Shown piece by piece: positions 1 to 6,072 of a stretch of DNA of 8,719 bases. Origin of the DNA: JAWOJF01 sp046481785 (GTDB lineage Bacteria; Bacteroidota; Ignavibacteria; Ignavibacteriales; Ignavibacteriaceae); contig JAWOJF010000101.1 of NCBI GenBank assembly GCA_046481785.1, positions 1 through 8,719 on the forward strand, in the 5' to 3' direction. Made by a program: the position numbers and the translations under genes. Every line of letters starts with the position of its first letter. Position 1 is the first letter of the stretch. Under the pieces are notes generated by a model. That model was given only the letters and a program-made list of their open reading frames with translations, was not told the origin of the DNA and did not search any database.

Positions 1-517
1 TTGCCCTGTCATTCGGTTTAATATTAAGGTAACTTATTATTGATGCCGCGTTAGATTCCAGGTTGCTGTAAGAAAGACGGACAAGCTTTGGTGAACCAGT
101 GGTACCCGATGTTGAAAGAAGTACGGCAAGTTTTTCATTTATCGGAGGAAATTCTGTATGATTTTTTGCTGATAAGAACATATCTTCAGCATCATTGATT
201 ATATAATCATCAGAGGGAACGGGAAGCCTTGAAAAAATGATTTCCGGCAAATAAGTTAAAATTAGTTCCCTTTTAATTTCATCATTAAGTTTGCCGTCCA
301 GAAGCAGAACAGTATGCCCTGCTTCCAAAAGAGCAAGGTAGCGGATTATTGTTTGATAATTTTGTTCACAAAAAAGAAAAGCGAGTTTTTTATCCGCCGA
401 TCTTATAATATTAACTAATTCTTTAACTTGTTGTTCAGCATCGGAATAAGTAAGAATTTTATTATGATCATGATCTATTAAAAAAATGTCCCGTGAATTA
501 CCGGAGAAAAATTTCAT
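1..517 (-). CDS. AMP-dependent synthetase/ligase (ANL superfamily), N-terminal part, runs off the window
   Basis: Only the first 172 codons are present; the gene continues beyond base 1. Enzymes of this superfamily activate a carboxylic acid with ATP to an acyl-adenylate and then usually pass it to CoA or a carrier-protein thiol. The diagnostic sign is the P-loop (A3) motif STSGTTGSPK at residues 135-144, preceded by hydrophobic AVLL and followed by LVRLSYSNL, the usual context in acyl-CoA synthetases and adenylation domains. Upstream residues such as RYLALLEAGHTVLLLD (about 59-74) match the typical 'one more substrate per active site' N-domain strand-helix. I chose ATG at 517 because a GAGGAG Shine-Dalgarno lies at 528-523 with 5 nt spacing; an ATG at 522 reads into a stop after two codons. 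The N-terminus is short for the family, beginning close to the first conserved strand. Substrate cannot be told without the C-terminal two thirds. Divergent from the SHOCT gene. Confidence 0.88.
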   Translation of the reverse strand, partial: MKFFSGNSRDIFLIDHDHNKILTYSDAEQQVKELVNIIRSADKKLAFLFCEQNYQTIIRYLALLEAGHTVLLLDGKLNDEIKRELILTYLPEIIFSRLPVPSDDYIINDAEDMFLSAKNHTEFPPINEKLAVLLSTSGTTGSPKLVRLSYSNLESNAASIISYLNIKPNDRA

Positions 518-704
518 CGCATCTCCTCAAGGAAGGATAAACTAAAGATTAATATAACCACATTTATAAAAATCAAAAGCACACGGAAACATAGGAGAGA
601 CAAACCGCACACTTTTGGTTGAGTACCCCATTATCGATTCAGTGGGGAAAATAAATTATTTGTATTAAGTTAACAGAGTGCCTTTATTCTATTATTTAAA
701 TCAT

Positions 705-738
705 GGTGCTTCTGTCCCGATAAATCCGGCAGGGTACC
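705..738 (+). other. Imperfect hairpin in the leader of the SHOCT gene
   Basis: Bases 705-711 can pair with 732-738 (seven pairs, three of them G-U), followed by a one-base bulge and 713-716 with 728-731, leaving an 11-base loop. The structure ends six bases before the GGGAG ribosome binding site of the downstream gene, so it would lie in the 5' leader if transcription starts upstream. No riboswitch class was recognised. It could equally be a decayed repeat or chance pairing. The rest of the 518-759 gap shows only a 5-bp inverted repeat (CCCCA at 626-630, TGGGG at 643-647) and no clear promoter. Confidence 0.3.
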
Positions 739-759
739 TAAGAAGGGAGAAATTGAGAA

Positions 760-990
760 ATGTTTCATGATTTTTTATGGGGATCGGGACCTTTTCCATG
801 GATAATTATCGGTTTAATTATCTGGTTAATTGCTGACTCAAACAAGAAAAAAGAATCTCCTTCGCAATATCAGAGATCAGAGCCTGACATGTTTAACCGG
901 GAATCTGCACTTGATATCCTTAAAAAACGTTATGCTAAAGGTGAAATAACCAAGGAGCAGTATGAGCAGATGAAAAAGGATATTGAATAA
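760..990 (+). CDS. Small membrane protein with SHOCT domain
   Basis: A 76-residue protein. Residues about 10-26 (GPFPWIIIGLIIWLIAD) form a single hydrophobic segment, followed by a charged, Ser/Gln-rich linker (about 27-49) and a C-terminal SHOCT-type motif at about 50-76 (ALDILKKRYAKGEITKEQY). SHOCT is the short C-terminal helical domain found at the ends of many bacterial membrane and secreted proteins; it is thought to help oligomerisation but has no established enzymatic role. The length is normal for stand-alone TM-plus-SHOCT proteins. ATG 760 is supported by GGGAG at 745-749, ten bases upstream. The next gene in the same direction is a membrane-anchored rhodanese 79 bases downstream, so the two may be co-transcribed. 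The exact function is unknown. Confidence 0.85.
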   Translation: MFHDFLWGSGPFPWIIIGLIIWLIADSNKKKESPSQYQRSEPDMFNRESALDILKKRYAKGEITKEQYEQMKKDIE

Positions 991-1069
991 ACAAATTTAT
1001 TTTTAGAAACCTGAATCCTTTTTTAAGTTTTTTCATCATAAGTTGGACTTTAACTAAAAAAAGAGGATT

Positions 1070-1441
1070 ATGGAAACATACCAGATAGTACTGCTTGCGC
1101 TTGCAGGTTTAATAATACTTTTAAGAGTAAAGAATAAATTTGCTGCACGATCACTTAATAATTATTCTGCTGATGAAGTGAAACAGATGATTAAAGAGAA
1201 TAAAAATATAATACTGCTTGATGTAAGAACTGAACGTGAAAGAAAGGCCGGGTCAATTAAAGGCTCTGCACATGTTCCTCTCCATGAGATTTCATTAAAA
1301 ACGGATCAGCTTAAAAAATATCAGTCCCGCGAAATAATTTGTTATTGCCAGTCAGGTAACAGGAGTGTATCAGCGGCAGTAAAGCTAAAAAAATTAGGAT
1401 ATAACTCTGCAAATATGGTTGGCGGAATAAGCGGCTGGTAA
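1070..1441 (+). CDS. Membrane-anchored rhodanese-like domain protein
   Basis: A 123-residue protein with an N-terminal hydrophobic segment (residues about 4-19) and a single rhodanese domain (about 31-123). Visible rhodanese landmarks are the CH2A-like LLDVRTERE at 49-57, the GSIKGSAHVPL strand at 61-71, and the active-site loop CQSGNRS at 93-99, where Cys93 is the expected persulfide-carrying residue. A second cysteine (Cys91) lies two residues before it. The chain ends GGISGW, the usual rhodanese end. Such domains transfer sulfane sulfur or act as sulfur carriers. The helix suggests membrane attachment; which side faces the domain cannot be read from sequence, though K/R after the helix (RVKNK) favours the cytoplasm. 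The start ATG at 1070 has GAGGA at 1063-1067, an unusually short 2-nt spacing, but no other in-frame ATG precedes residue 40. Convergent with the YdeI-family gene. Confidence 0.9.
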   Translation: METYQIVLLALAGLIILLRVKNKFAARSLNNYSADEVKQMIKENKNIILLDVRTERERKAGSIKGSAHVPLHEISLKTDQLKKYQSREIICYCQSGNRSVSAAVKLKKLGYNSANMVGGISGW

Positions 1442-1468
1442 AAAAATGATCCAGCCTCTATTTTTTAG
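1433..1468 (+). terminator. Intrinsic terminator overlapping the end of the rhodanese gene
   Basis: GGCTGG (1433-1438) pairs perfectly with CCAGCC (1451-1456), with a 12-base loop, followed by TCTATTTTTT. The left arm is the last two sense codons of the rhodanese gene (Gly-Trp) and its stop codon lies in the loop. The U-tract is only on the plus-strand reading, so it should terminate the rhodanese transcript; the minus reading lacks a T run. The T run also lies in the last codons (Lys-Lys-stop) of the convergent YdeI-family gene. Confidence 0.55.
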
Positions 1469-2048
1469 CCGGATGATTTGCCCTGATATTTTCAGCGGCA
1501 AGTTCTACAGTTTTAAGGATTCTCTTTTGCCGGGTTTCAGGCCGCTTAGCTTTAAAGATCCAGCCAAGAATTATTTTTTTAGATGAAGGCGGAAATGCCT
1601 TGAAATTGTTAAATGCAGTTTTATTTTTATTAAATAATTTCTGCAGATCTTCAGGTATAACTTCACTGTTTATTTCCTCAGAAGAAATCCATGTCCCCTT
1701 TTCTTTAGCCAGATCAATAAATGCCTGTCCATATTCTGTCATCAAACCTTTTTTAATCATCTTAAGCGCGCGTTCCCTGTTTATTTTACTCCATTGGCTC
1801 TTTGGTTTACGGCGCGTAAAATATAAATAAAAACTATCCTCATCCCTTTTATAAGCAGTACTATCAATCCACCCGAAGCATAATGCTTCTTCTATAGCTT
1901 CACCATAGGAGATTCCGGGAGTTTTACTTTTTTTATTATATAATATAAGAAAGACAGGTTTTTCAGACTGGTAGTTTTTCTTCAGCCATTTTCTCCATTC
2001 TTGTCTTGAAGAGGCGTAAAAAGTTTTTATTCCGCTTTTTGTTTCCAT
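1458..2048 (-). CDS. YdeI/OmpD-associated family protein
   Basis: A 196-residue protein, close to the usual length for this family. Conserved family features are EEALCFGWIDS at 53-63, then FTRRKPKSQWSKINRERA at 77-94 and GLMTEYG at 101-107, and the C-terminal YdeI/OmdA-type segment with FKAFPPSSKKIILGWI (149-164) and ETRQKRILKTVELAAENI (171-188). Members have been called bacteriocin-protection or OmpD-associated proteins; the biochemical activity is not established. It is predicted soluble, with no signal peptide or membrane helix. The start is ATG 2048 by match to family length; no convincing Shine-Dalgarno precedes it. It lies 61 bases downstream of the cysteine-synthase-like gene on the same strand, so read-through from that gene is plausible. 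It converges with the rhodanese gene 16 bases away. Confidence 0.88.
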   Translation of the reverse strand: METKSGIKTFYASSRQEWRKWLKKNYQSEKPVFLILYNKKSKTPGISYGEAIEEALCFGWIDSTAYKRDEDSFYLYFTRRKPKSQWSKINRERALKMIKKGLMTEYGQAFIDLAKEKGTWISSEEINSEVIPEDLQKLFNKNKTAFNNFKAFPPSSKKIILGWIFKAKRPETRQKRILKTVELAAENIRANHPAKK

Positions 2049-2109
2049 TCAAATCTGCGGGATAAAGAGTGTTGCACAAATAATTATACCTGTTTTCAAT
2101 AAAAAGTTT

Positions 2110-3045
2110 CTAATTCTTTTTGTACACATCAGTACTAAGATATTTAACGCCCGAATCTACCATTAGGGTAACTATTTTTGCTTCCGGCCCTAACTTTTCT
2201 GCAGCTTTAATTGAAGCAAATATATTTGCACCGGAAGAAGTTCCGGCAAAAAGTCCTTCCTCACGTGTCAGCCGTCTTGCCATTTCTTTTGCATCTTCAG
2301 TTTTAACGGCAACAATTTCATCTACCAGGTTCGGCACCCATAACGGCGGAGTGTAGCCAATACCAACACCTTCTATTTTGTGAGGCCCCGCATGCCCGCC
2401 TGATAATACAGCAGACTCATCGGGCTCAACTGCTATTATCTTAATATCCGGCTTATGACGTTTTAATACAGTTGCTATACCTCTTAATGAGGCAGCGGTT
2501 CCCACACACTGCACAAATGCATCAATCTGCCCTTCTGTCTGGCTCCATATCTCCTCACCCAGATGATAGTATCCTGCAATGCTGTCCAGATTATGAAGCT
2601 GGTTAGTCCAGTAAGTATCTGGTTTTTGGCTGTATTCTTTGGCCTTTTCAATCATATCATGGATAAGTTTTTTTGTAGTTTGTCCCCCCTCGCTTGGTAC
2701 CATTGTAAGTTCTGCGCCAAAAGCCGACATCTGGTTAAGCTTATCCTGACTGAATGCATCTGAAGTAATAATATGAAGATGATAGCCTTTAGATGCAGCA
2801 ATTAAAGCAAGTGATATTCCGGTACTGCCGCCGGAGTACTCAACAATTGTAAAACCGGGTTTAAGCCTGCCGTCATCCTCAGCACGTGAGATCATAGCAT
2901 GTGCCGCACGGTCTTTCATACTGCCTGTAGGATTTTCCCATTCAAGCTTCACAAAAATCTTTGCCCCGTTTGAAGGAACAATTTTGTTAAGCTGAATTAA
3001 GGATGTGTTTCCGATTGCCTGCAGAATATTTTTGCCTGTATTCAT
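2110..3045 (-). CDS. PLP-dependent cysteine synthase family enzyme, variant loops
   Basis: A 311-residue fold-type II PLP enzyme of the cysteine synthase/cystathionine beta-synthase family, whose members typically make cysteine from O-acetylserine and sulfide. The Schiff-base lysine is Lys44 in NPTGSMKDRA (38-47). The asparagine-containing TNQLHN (147-152), the IEGVGIGYTP loop (224-233), the GTSSGAN segment (268-274) and the DSGVKYLST end (297-305) all match the family. Two loops differ from classical CysK: the substrate loop TSGNT is SGGST at 71-75 (VEYSGGSTG), and the PLP-phosphate loop GTGGT is GTAAS at 182-186. These point to a divergent subfamily, so the true substrate is uncertain and I give no symbol. 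ATG 3045 has a strong AAGGAG at 3058-3053, 7 nt upstream. The gene lies 167 bases after the sigma factor gene and may be transcribed separately or by read-through. Confidence 0.87.
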   Translation of the reverse strand: MNTGKNILQAIGNTSLIQLNKIVPSNGAKIFVKLEWENPTGSMKDRAAHAMISRAEDDGRLKPGFTIVEYSGGSTGISLALIAASKGYHLHIITSDAFSQDKLNQMSAFGAELTMVPSEGGQTTKKLIHDMIEKAKEYSQKPDTYWTNQLHNLDSIAGYYHLGEEIWSQTEGQIDAFVQCVGTAASLRGIATVLKRHKPDIKIIAVEPDESAVLSGGHAGPHKIEGVGIGYTPPLWVPNLVDEIVAVKTEDAKEMARRLTREEGLFAGTSSGANIFASIKAAEKLGPEAKIVTLMVDSGVKYLSTDVYKKN

Positions 3046-3212
3046 TTATTTACTCCTTACCGGTTGAATTATTGTGTTCATCAAAGCTTAAATTAGGCAT
3101 GGAAACTCTATTGAGAAATTAGCATATTTTAATTCTTTTAACAATAGCAGAATACAGTAGCACAAATCATGATCCGGATTAACAAAGATATGAGCAGAAT
3201 CCCTCGTCTGTT

Positions 3213-4457
3213 CTACGAAAGAAAATTAAATAATTTGTCAATTTTCTTCTGTATTGCGTGTTTATCTGTGTCTGTTTTTGCCAGTGTGAGGGCCTGCTCA
3301 AAATTTTGTTTTGCTTTTGTGTTGTTTATGCCGGTGTAAAGTTCACCTAGAAGAGTAAAGTAGAAATGATTATCAGTTAACTGAAGTTTTTCGGCTTCAT
3401 TTATTGCTTCTTCTTTGCCGTAAACCTTAGAGAGAACAAACGTCCTGTTAAGAGCAGCAACCGGAGAATATTCTATCATAAGAAGGCGGTTATATAACTG
3501 CAGTATATTTTCCCATTTTTCCTTTGTGTCCTCTTTTTTAGTATGCCAGTAAGCTATTCCTGCTTCAAGATGATATTTGGAGATTTTATTACTTGTTGAA
3601 GCATAGTTCAAAAAATATATCCCTTTACTTATCAAATCAGAATTCCAGAGGTTCGTATCCTGGTCTTCATATAGAACAAGTTCCCCGTTTTTATCTAATC
3701 TTGCTTCAAATCTTGAGGCATGAAAACACATTAAGGAAAGGAGTGCATTAACCTGCGGTTTGTTTGTGGTCTTATTTTCAACAAGCATATAACAAAGCCG
3801 CATTGCTTCAAGGCAAAGATCTTTGCGTAATGTCTGGTTTTGGCTTACAGAATAATATCCCTCATTAAATAATAAGTAAATAGTCCGAAGTACAGCCTCA
3901 AGCCGTTCATCAATTTCATTTACGGCGGGAACTTCAATTTTAATTTTCTCCTGGCGCAGTTTTTCTTTAGCCCGGTACAGACGTTTATTAATTGTTTCTT
4001 TGTTTGTTAAAAAAGCATCTGCAATTTCCTCAATACCGAAGCCGCAAAGAATACGAAGCGATAGTCCGATTTGTGCATCCGGGGGGATAGATGGGTGACA
4101 GACTGCAAACATCATCTGTAACTGGCTGTCATTAATGTTCTGAGGGGAAAGATCAATTTCATTTTCGCTGAACTCTGCAGTGCCTTCTTTTAATTCAGGT
4201 ATAATTTTATCATTAAGAATTGAATTACGATGCAGATAATTTTTTGTTTTATTTTTTGCTACAGTATAAAGCCATGCTGCAGGATTAGGCGGAGTACCCT
4301 TTAACGGCCATGTTTGAGCAGCAGTAAGGAAAGTATCGCTTGTTATATCCTCAGCTATTTCAATCTGGTCAATACCAAAACGTCTGCAGAGTACAGAAAC
4401 AATTTTTCTGTACTCTGTTCTGAATAAATGCGGTATAATTTCAAAGTTATTTATCAT
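3213..4457 (-). CDS. ECF sigma factor with C-terminal DUF6596/TPR extension (ECF42-type)
   Basis: A 414-residue sigma factor, about twice the length of a simple ECF sigma. Region 2 spans about 10-77 (FGIDQIEIAEDITSDTFLTA and NPAAWLYTVAKNK). Region 4 spans about 115-168, with the helix-turn-helix GFGIEEIADAFLTNKETINK before RLYRAKEKLR. The extension contains DUF6596 hallmarks: TIYLLFNEGYYS at 192-203, LLSLMCFHASRFEARLD at 239-255 and YEDQDTNLWNSDLISKG at 263-279. A helical TPR-like tail follows (about 290-412, e.g. HFYFTLLGELYTGI). This is the architecture of the ECF42 group, which is known to sit beside DGPF/YCII genes and to lack a classical anti-sigma factor; the extension is thought to control activity. 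Here it is the last gene of a same-strand run with three YCII genes and a DoxX-like gene. The start ATG 4457 has only a weak GGTGGG (4474-4469) upstream. It probably recognises the TGTCCA-N16-TTGTTA elements described below. Confidence 0.92.
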   Translation of the reverse strand: MINNFEIIPHLFRTEYRKIVSVLCRRFGIDQIEIAEDITSDTFLTAAQTWPLKGTPPNPAAWLYTVAKNKTKNYLHRNSILNDKIIPELKEGTAEFSENEIDLSPQNINDSQLQMMFAVCHPSIPPDAQIGLSLRILCGFGIEEIADAFLTNKETINKRLYRAKEKLRQEKIKIEVPAVNEIDERLEAVLRTIYLLFNEGYYSVSQNQTLRKDLCLEAMRLCYMLVENKTTNKPQVNALLSLMCFHASRFEARLDKNGELVLYEDQDTNLWNSDLISKGIYFLNYASTSNKISKYHLEAGIAYWHTKKEDTKEKWENILQLYNRLLMIEYSPVAALNRTFVLSKVYGKEEAINEAEKLQLTDNHFYFTLLGELYTGINNTKAKQNFEQALTLAKTDTDKHAIQKKIDKLFNFLS

Positions 4458-4500
4458 AAAAAAATAAGCCCACCAAAGTAATATTTAGTCAGGCGGATTA

Positions 4501-4510
4501 GTCCAATTTT
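4501..4510 (+). repeat. Third copy of GTCCAATTTT, opposite orientation, upstream of the sigma gene
   Basis: The 10-mer GTCCAATTTT occurs here on the plus strand. The same word is read on the minus strand in the two promoter-like elements ahead of doxX and of the first YCII gene. Here it points away from the sigma gene and has AAAAAA rather than TTGTTA at the corresponding distance, so it is not a complete promoter of the same kind. It may be a protein-binding site, a relic or chance. Confidence 0.35.
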
Positions 4511-4552
4511 GCAGGCAGCTAAAAAAATAATATCTGATAAGTTTAATTTTTT

Positions 4553-4885
4553 TTAATAAAGTTCCCTTATCTCTACATTTCCACCAGTTATTAAAATGGG
4601 GCATCCTTTGGCTATCTCAATAGCATCGTCTATAGATTCAGCTCTGATACTACACTGACCAGCAAGCATTTCCTTAATTTCAATATACGGCCCGTCTGTA
4701 ACACCGCTGTTTCTTACAACTTTACCTGCATCATACATACGCTTACCTGCTGCCACTAATTTGTTTTGTGCGGCTATTCCGCCTAACCAGTCCTGCCATT
4801 TTTTTGCCAGGGCTTTCATTTCTACAGGGGAATCCTTAGGTATAGCATTAAGTTCATTTCTGAACAATAATAGGAACTCTTTCAT
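4553..4885 (-). CDS. YCII-related (DGPF-type) protein, diverged paralogue
   Basis: A 110-residue small alpha/beta protein of the YCII-related family. The N-terminal strand is KEFLLLFRNE (2-11), followed by KVVRNSGVTDGPYIEIKEML (55-74), a second strand GQCSIRAES and the C-terminal helix-strand DDAIEIAKGCPIL (86-98) with GNVEIREL. The signature DGPF is DGPY here (64-67), and the residue that is His10 in both neighbouring paralogues is Asn10. It is clearly less similar to those two than they are to each other, so it probably diverged in function. The biochemical role of the family is not established, though YciI-like folds have been proposed to hold a His/Asp catalytic pair. The start is ATG 4885 with GAGGT at 4897-4893, 7 nt upstream. 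It precedes the ECF sigma gene by 95 bases on the same strand and is likely co-transcribed with it. Confidence 0.9.
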   Translation of the reverse strand: MKEFLLLFRNELNAIPKDSPVEMKALAKKWQDWLGGIAAQNKLVAAGKRMYDAGKVVRNSGVTDGPYIEIKEMLAGQCSIRAESIDDAIEIAKGCPILITGGNVEIRELY

Positions 4886-5117
4886 TTTACTTACCTCTTG
4901 ATATTAATAATCAGTTATATCTTTTGCACAAACTTTTAAACCTTAACAAGCGGCAGAATCCATCAGATAACATAGAGAGGATTCTGTTCTATTATGTAAA
5001 CAAGAAGACTTTTTTGTCTGCAAATATATTAATCATTTAACCCCTTTTCACTAAGAATTTGCTGAATATTTTTTTCAACTTTATAAACATGAGCCTTTGA
5101 CAATGACTCTTTTCATT
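4886..5117 (-). other. Intergenic gap between doxX-like gene and third YCII gene
   Basis: A 232-base gap without a convincing gene. It holds an 8-bp perfect inverted repeat (CAGAATCC 4954-4961, GGATTCTG 4979-4986) with a 17-base spacer and no T-tract, so it is not a terminator on either strand. A TTGTTA hexamer on the minus strand (4949-4944) lies 58 bases before the YCII start, but the sequence 16 bases further upstream does not resemble TGTCCA. Two very short minus-strand reading frames, one of about 27 codons ending at 5029, look weakly protein-like and may be remnants. Confidence 0.5.
4954..4986. repeat. 8-bp perfect inverted repeat in the gap before the third YCII gene
   Basis: CAGAATCC at 4954-4961 is the exact reverse complement of GGATTCTG at 4979-4986. 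The repeat lies immediately upstream of the minus-strand TTGTTA hexamer, in the position where a -35 region would be. It may be an operator or leader structure; there is no direct evidence for either. Confidence 0.4.
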
Positions 5118-5483
5118 TTAAATAGGCTTTAAGACAAACCTGCCGTAGGCAATAAATGCACATATAGCAGCAACAACAAGCCAATAGACCAGAGAGCCGT
5201 AATTATCCTGGCCGGAATAAATATGCAATCCGGAAAAAAGTAACATTTCCACAGCTATACAGGTAGCTGCAATTGGGGCAAGAACAGCCAGGCGCTTATC
5301 CAATGCCGGAAGAATCAAGCCCAGGCTGCAAAGCAGCTCAATAAAACTCATCGTCAGCCAAACCCCATGCGGAATCAATTTAAGGGAAGGCACGGTTTGC
5401 TCCGAATTGAAGAACTTCCAAAACGCACCCGTGATGGTATGCAGTGCCAGAAAAACTTGAAGGATCCATAATAATATATTCAT
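5118..5483 (-). CDS. DoxX-like four-helix membrane protein
   Basis: A 121-residue integral membrane protein with four predicted helices at about 2-22, 41-60, 66-86 and 97-115. This size and topology match the DoxX-like (DoxX_2) family. Residues consistent with that family include LHTITGAFWKFF (14-25) after helix 1 and the acidic residue in helix 2 (SFIELLCSLGL, 46-56). The biochemical role of stand-alone DoxX-like proteins is not settled; some relatives are linked to quinone, thiol or oxidative-stress metabolism. It lies inside the YCII/ECF42 run on the same strand, and DoxX-like genes are plausible members of such regulons. ATG 5483 has AAGGT at 5495-5491, 7 nt upstream. It has its own TGTCCA-N16-TTGTTA element about 80 bases upstream, so it appears to start a separate transcript. 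Confidence 0.85.
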   Translation of the reverse strand: MNILLWILQVFLALHTITGAFWKFFNSEQTVPSLKLIPHGVWLTMSFIELLCSLGLILPALDKRLAVLAPIAATCIAVEMLLFSGLHIYSGQDNYGSLVYWLVVAAICAFIAYGRFVLKPI

Positions 5484-5563
5484 ATTTAATACCTTAGTTT
5501 ACTTATCATTCCTGTTTTCAGTTGTGCCATATTCATAGCCTTCAAACTGAAGTTTTGTATTCT

Positions 5564-5591
5564 TAACAATCATCCGGTTAAAAATTGGACA
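5564..5591 (-). promoter_or_regulatory. Candidate ECF promoter of the doxX-like gene (TGTCCA-N16-TTGTTA)
   Basis: On the minus strand TGTCCA (5591-5586) is followed after exactly 16 bases by TTGTTA (5569-5564). The first five spacer bases, ATTTT, also match the element ahead of the first YCII gene, giving an identical TGTCCAATTTT-N11-TTGTTA. The remaining spacer is unrelated, which argues against simple duplication of the gap. The predicted start would leave a leader of roughly 70-75 bases before ATG 5483. The sequence fits a -35/-10 pair for an ECF sigma; the recalled Streptomyces ECF42 -35 consensus (TGTCGA) differs by one base. Confidence 0.55.
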
Positions 5592-5655
5592 ATTAAGGAA
5601 AAGGATAGTTTTAATTTTTATGATTATAAAAAGTTTAAAAAGCAACGGTCTAATC

Positions 5656-6006
5656 TTACTGAACACCATCTCCGCGGGCAATTTTTCTTATTTCAACTGT
5701 GTTGCCTTCTTTTTGCAGTATTGGACATTCTTTAGCAAAATCAACAGCTTCATCTACCGAATTTGCTTTTACAATAATAAAACCACCTAGTGTTTCTTTT
5801 ATTTCACCGAAAGGGCCATCGGTTACAACATTATTGTGCCAAACCACTTTGGCATCATCAAAAGACAATCCTTTACCACCCAAAAATTTCTTTTTTTCTT
5901 CTATTGTATTAACCCACTTGGTGGCATCTTTCATAAATCTATCCATTTCTTCCTGTGATATTTTACTGTCATCCTCATGCCTGAAAATCAACAAAAAATC
6001 TTCCAT
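5656..6006 (-). CDS. YCII-related protein with canonical DGPF motif
   Basis: A 116-residue YCII-family protein. It carries FRHEDDSK (8-15), KVVWHNNVVTDGPFGEIKET (53-72) with an intact DGPF at 63-66, GGFIIVKA (74-81) and DEAVDFAKECPIL (85-97). By eye it shares more than half its residues with the upstream paralogue, including the whole GPFGEIKETLGG block, so the two arose by a fairly recent duplication. The family adopts a ferredoxin-like fold. Its enzymatic activity is not established, but DGPF genes are the characteristic partners of ECF42-type sigma factors. ATG 6006 is preceded by GGAGA at 6015-6011. It follows the first YCII gene by 66 bases on the same strand; a weaker promoter-like element lies in that gap. 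The extra C-terminal residues (GDGVQ) are absent from the paralogue. Confidence 0.92.
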   Translation of the reverse strand: MEDFLLIFRHEDDSKISQEEMDRFMKDATKWVNTIEEKKKFLGGKGLSFDDAKVVWHNNVVTDGPFGEIKETLGGFIIVKANSVDEAVDFAKECPILQKEGNTVEIRKIARGDGVQ

Positions 6007-6043
6007 TTTTTCTCCAGTGTTTAGTTTTGTACATATAAAAAAT

Positions 6044-6071
6044 TAACAAGATAAAGAACCCATGCTGGAAT
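6044..6071 (-). promoter_or_regulatory. Weak third promoter-like element before the second YCII gene
   Basis: On the minus strand ATTCCA (6071-6066) precedes TTGTTA (6049-6044) by exactly 16 bases. The -10 hexamer is identical to the two stronger elements and the -35 matches TGTCCA at four of six positions, but the ATTTT extension is missing. The distance to ATG 6006 is similar to that at the first YCII gene. TTGTTA also occurs elsewhere in this AT-rich window without a partner, so chance is possible. Confidence 0.28.
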
Positions 6072-6072
6072 A

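Noticed and set aside
3139..3185. Two more TTGTTA hexamers on the minus strand upstream of the cysteine-synthase-like gene
   Set aside because: Neither has a TGTCCA-like partner 16 bases upstream; they show that the hexamer alone is common here and not informative.
4944..4972. TTGTTA before the third YCII gene as a fourth copy of the promoter
   Set aside because: The bases at the -35 distance (GTTATC, or TGTTAT with 17-base spacing) do not match TGTCCA.
5499..5681. 60-codon minus-strand frame between the DoxX-like gene and the second YCII gene
   Set aside because: It overlaps the end of the YCII gene, contains the promoter-like element, has no ribosome binding site and a low-complexity Ile/Lys/Leu composition; it looks like chance.
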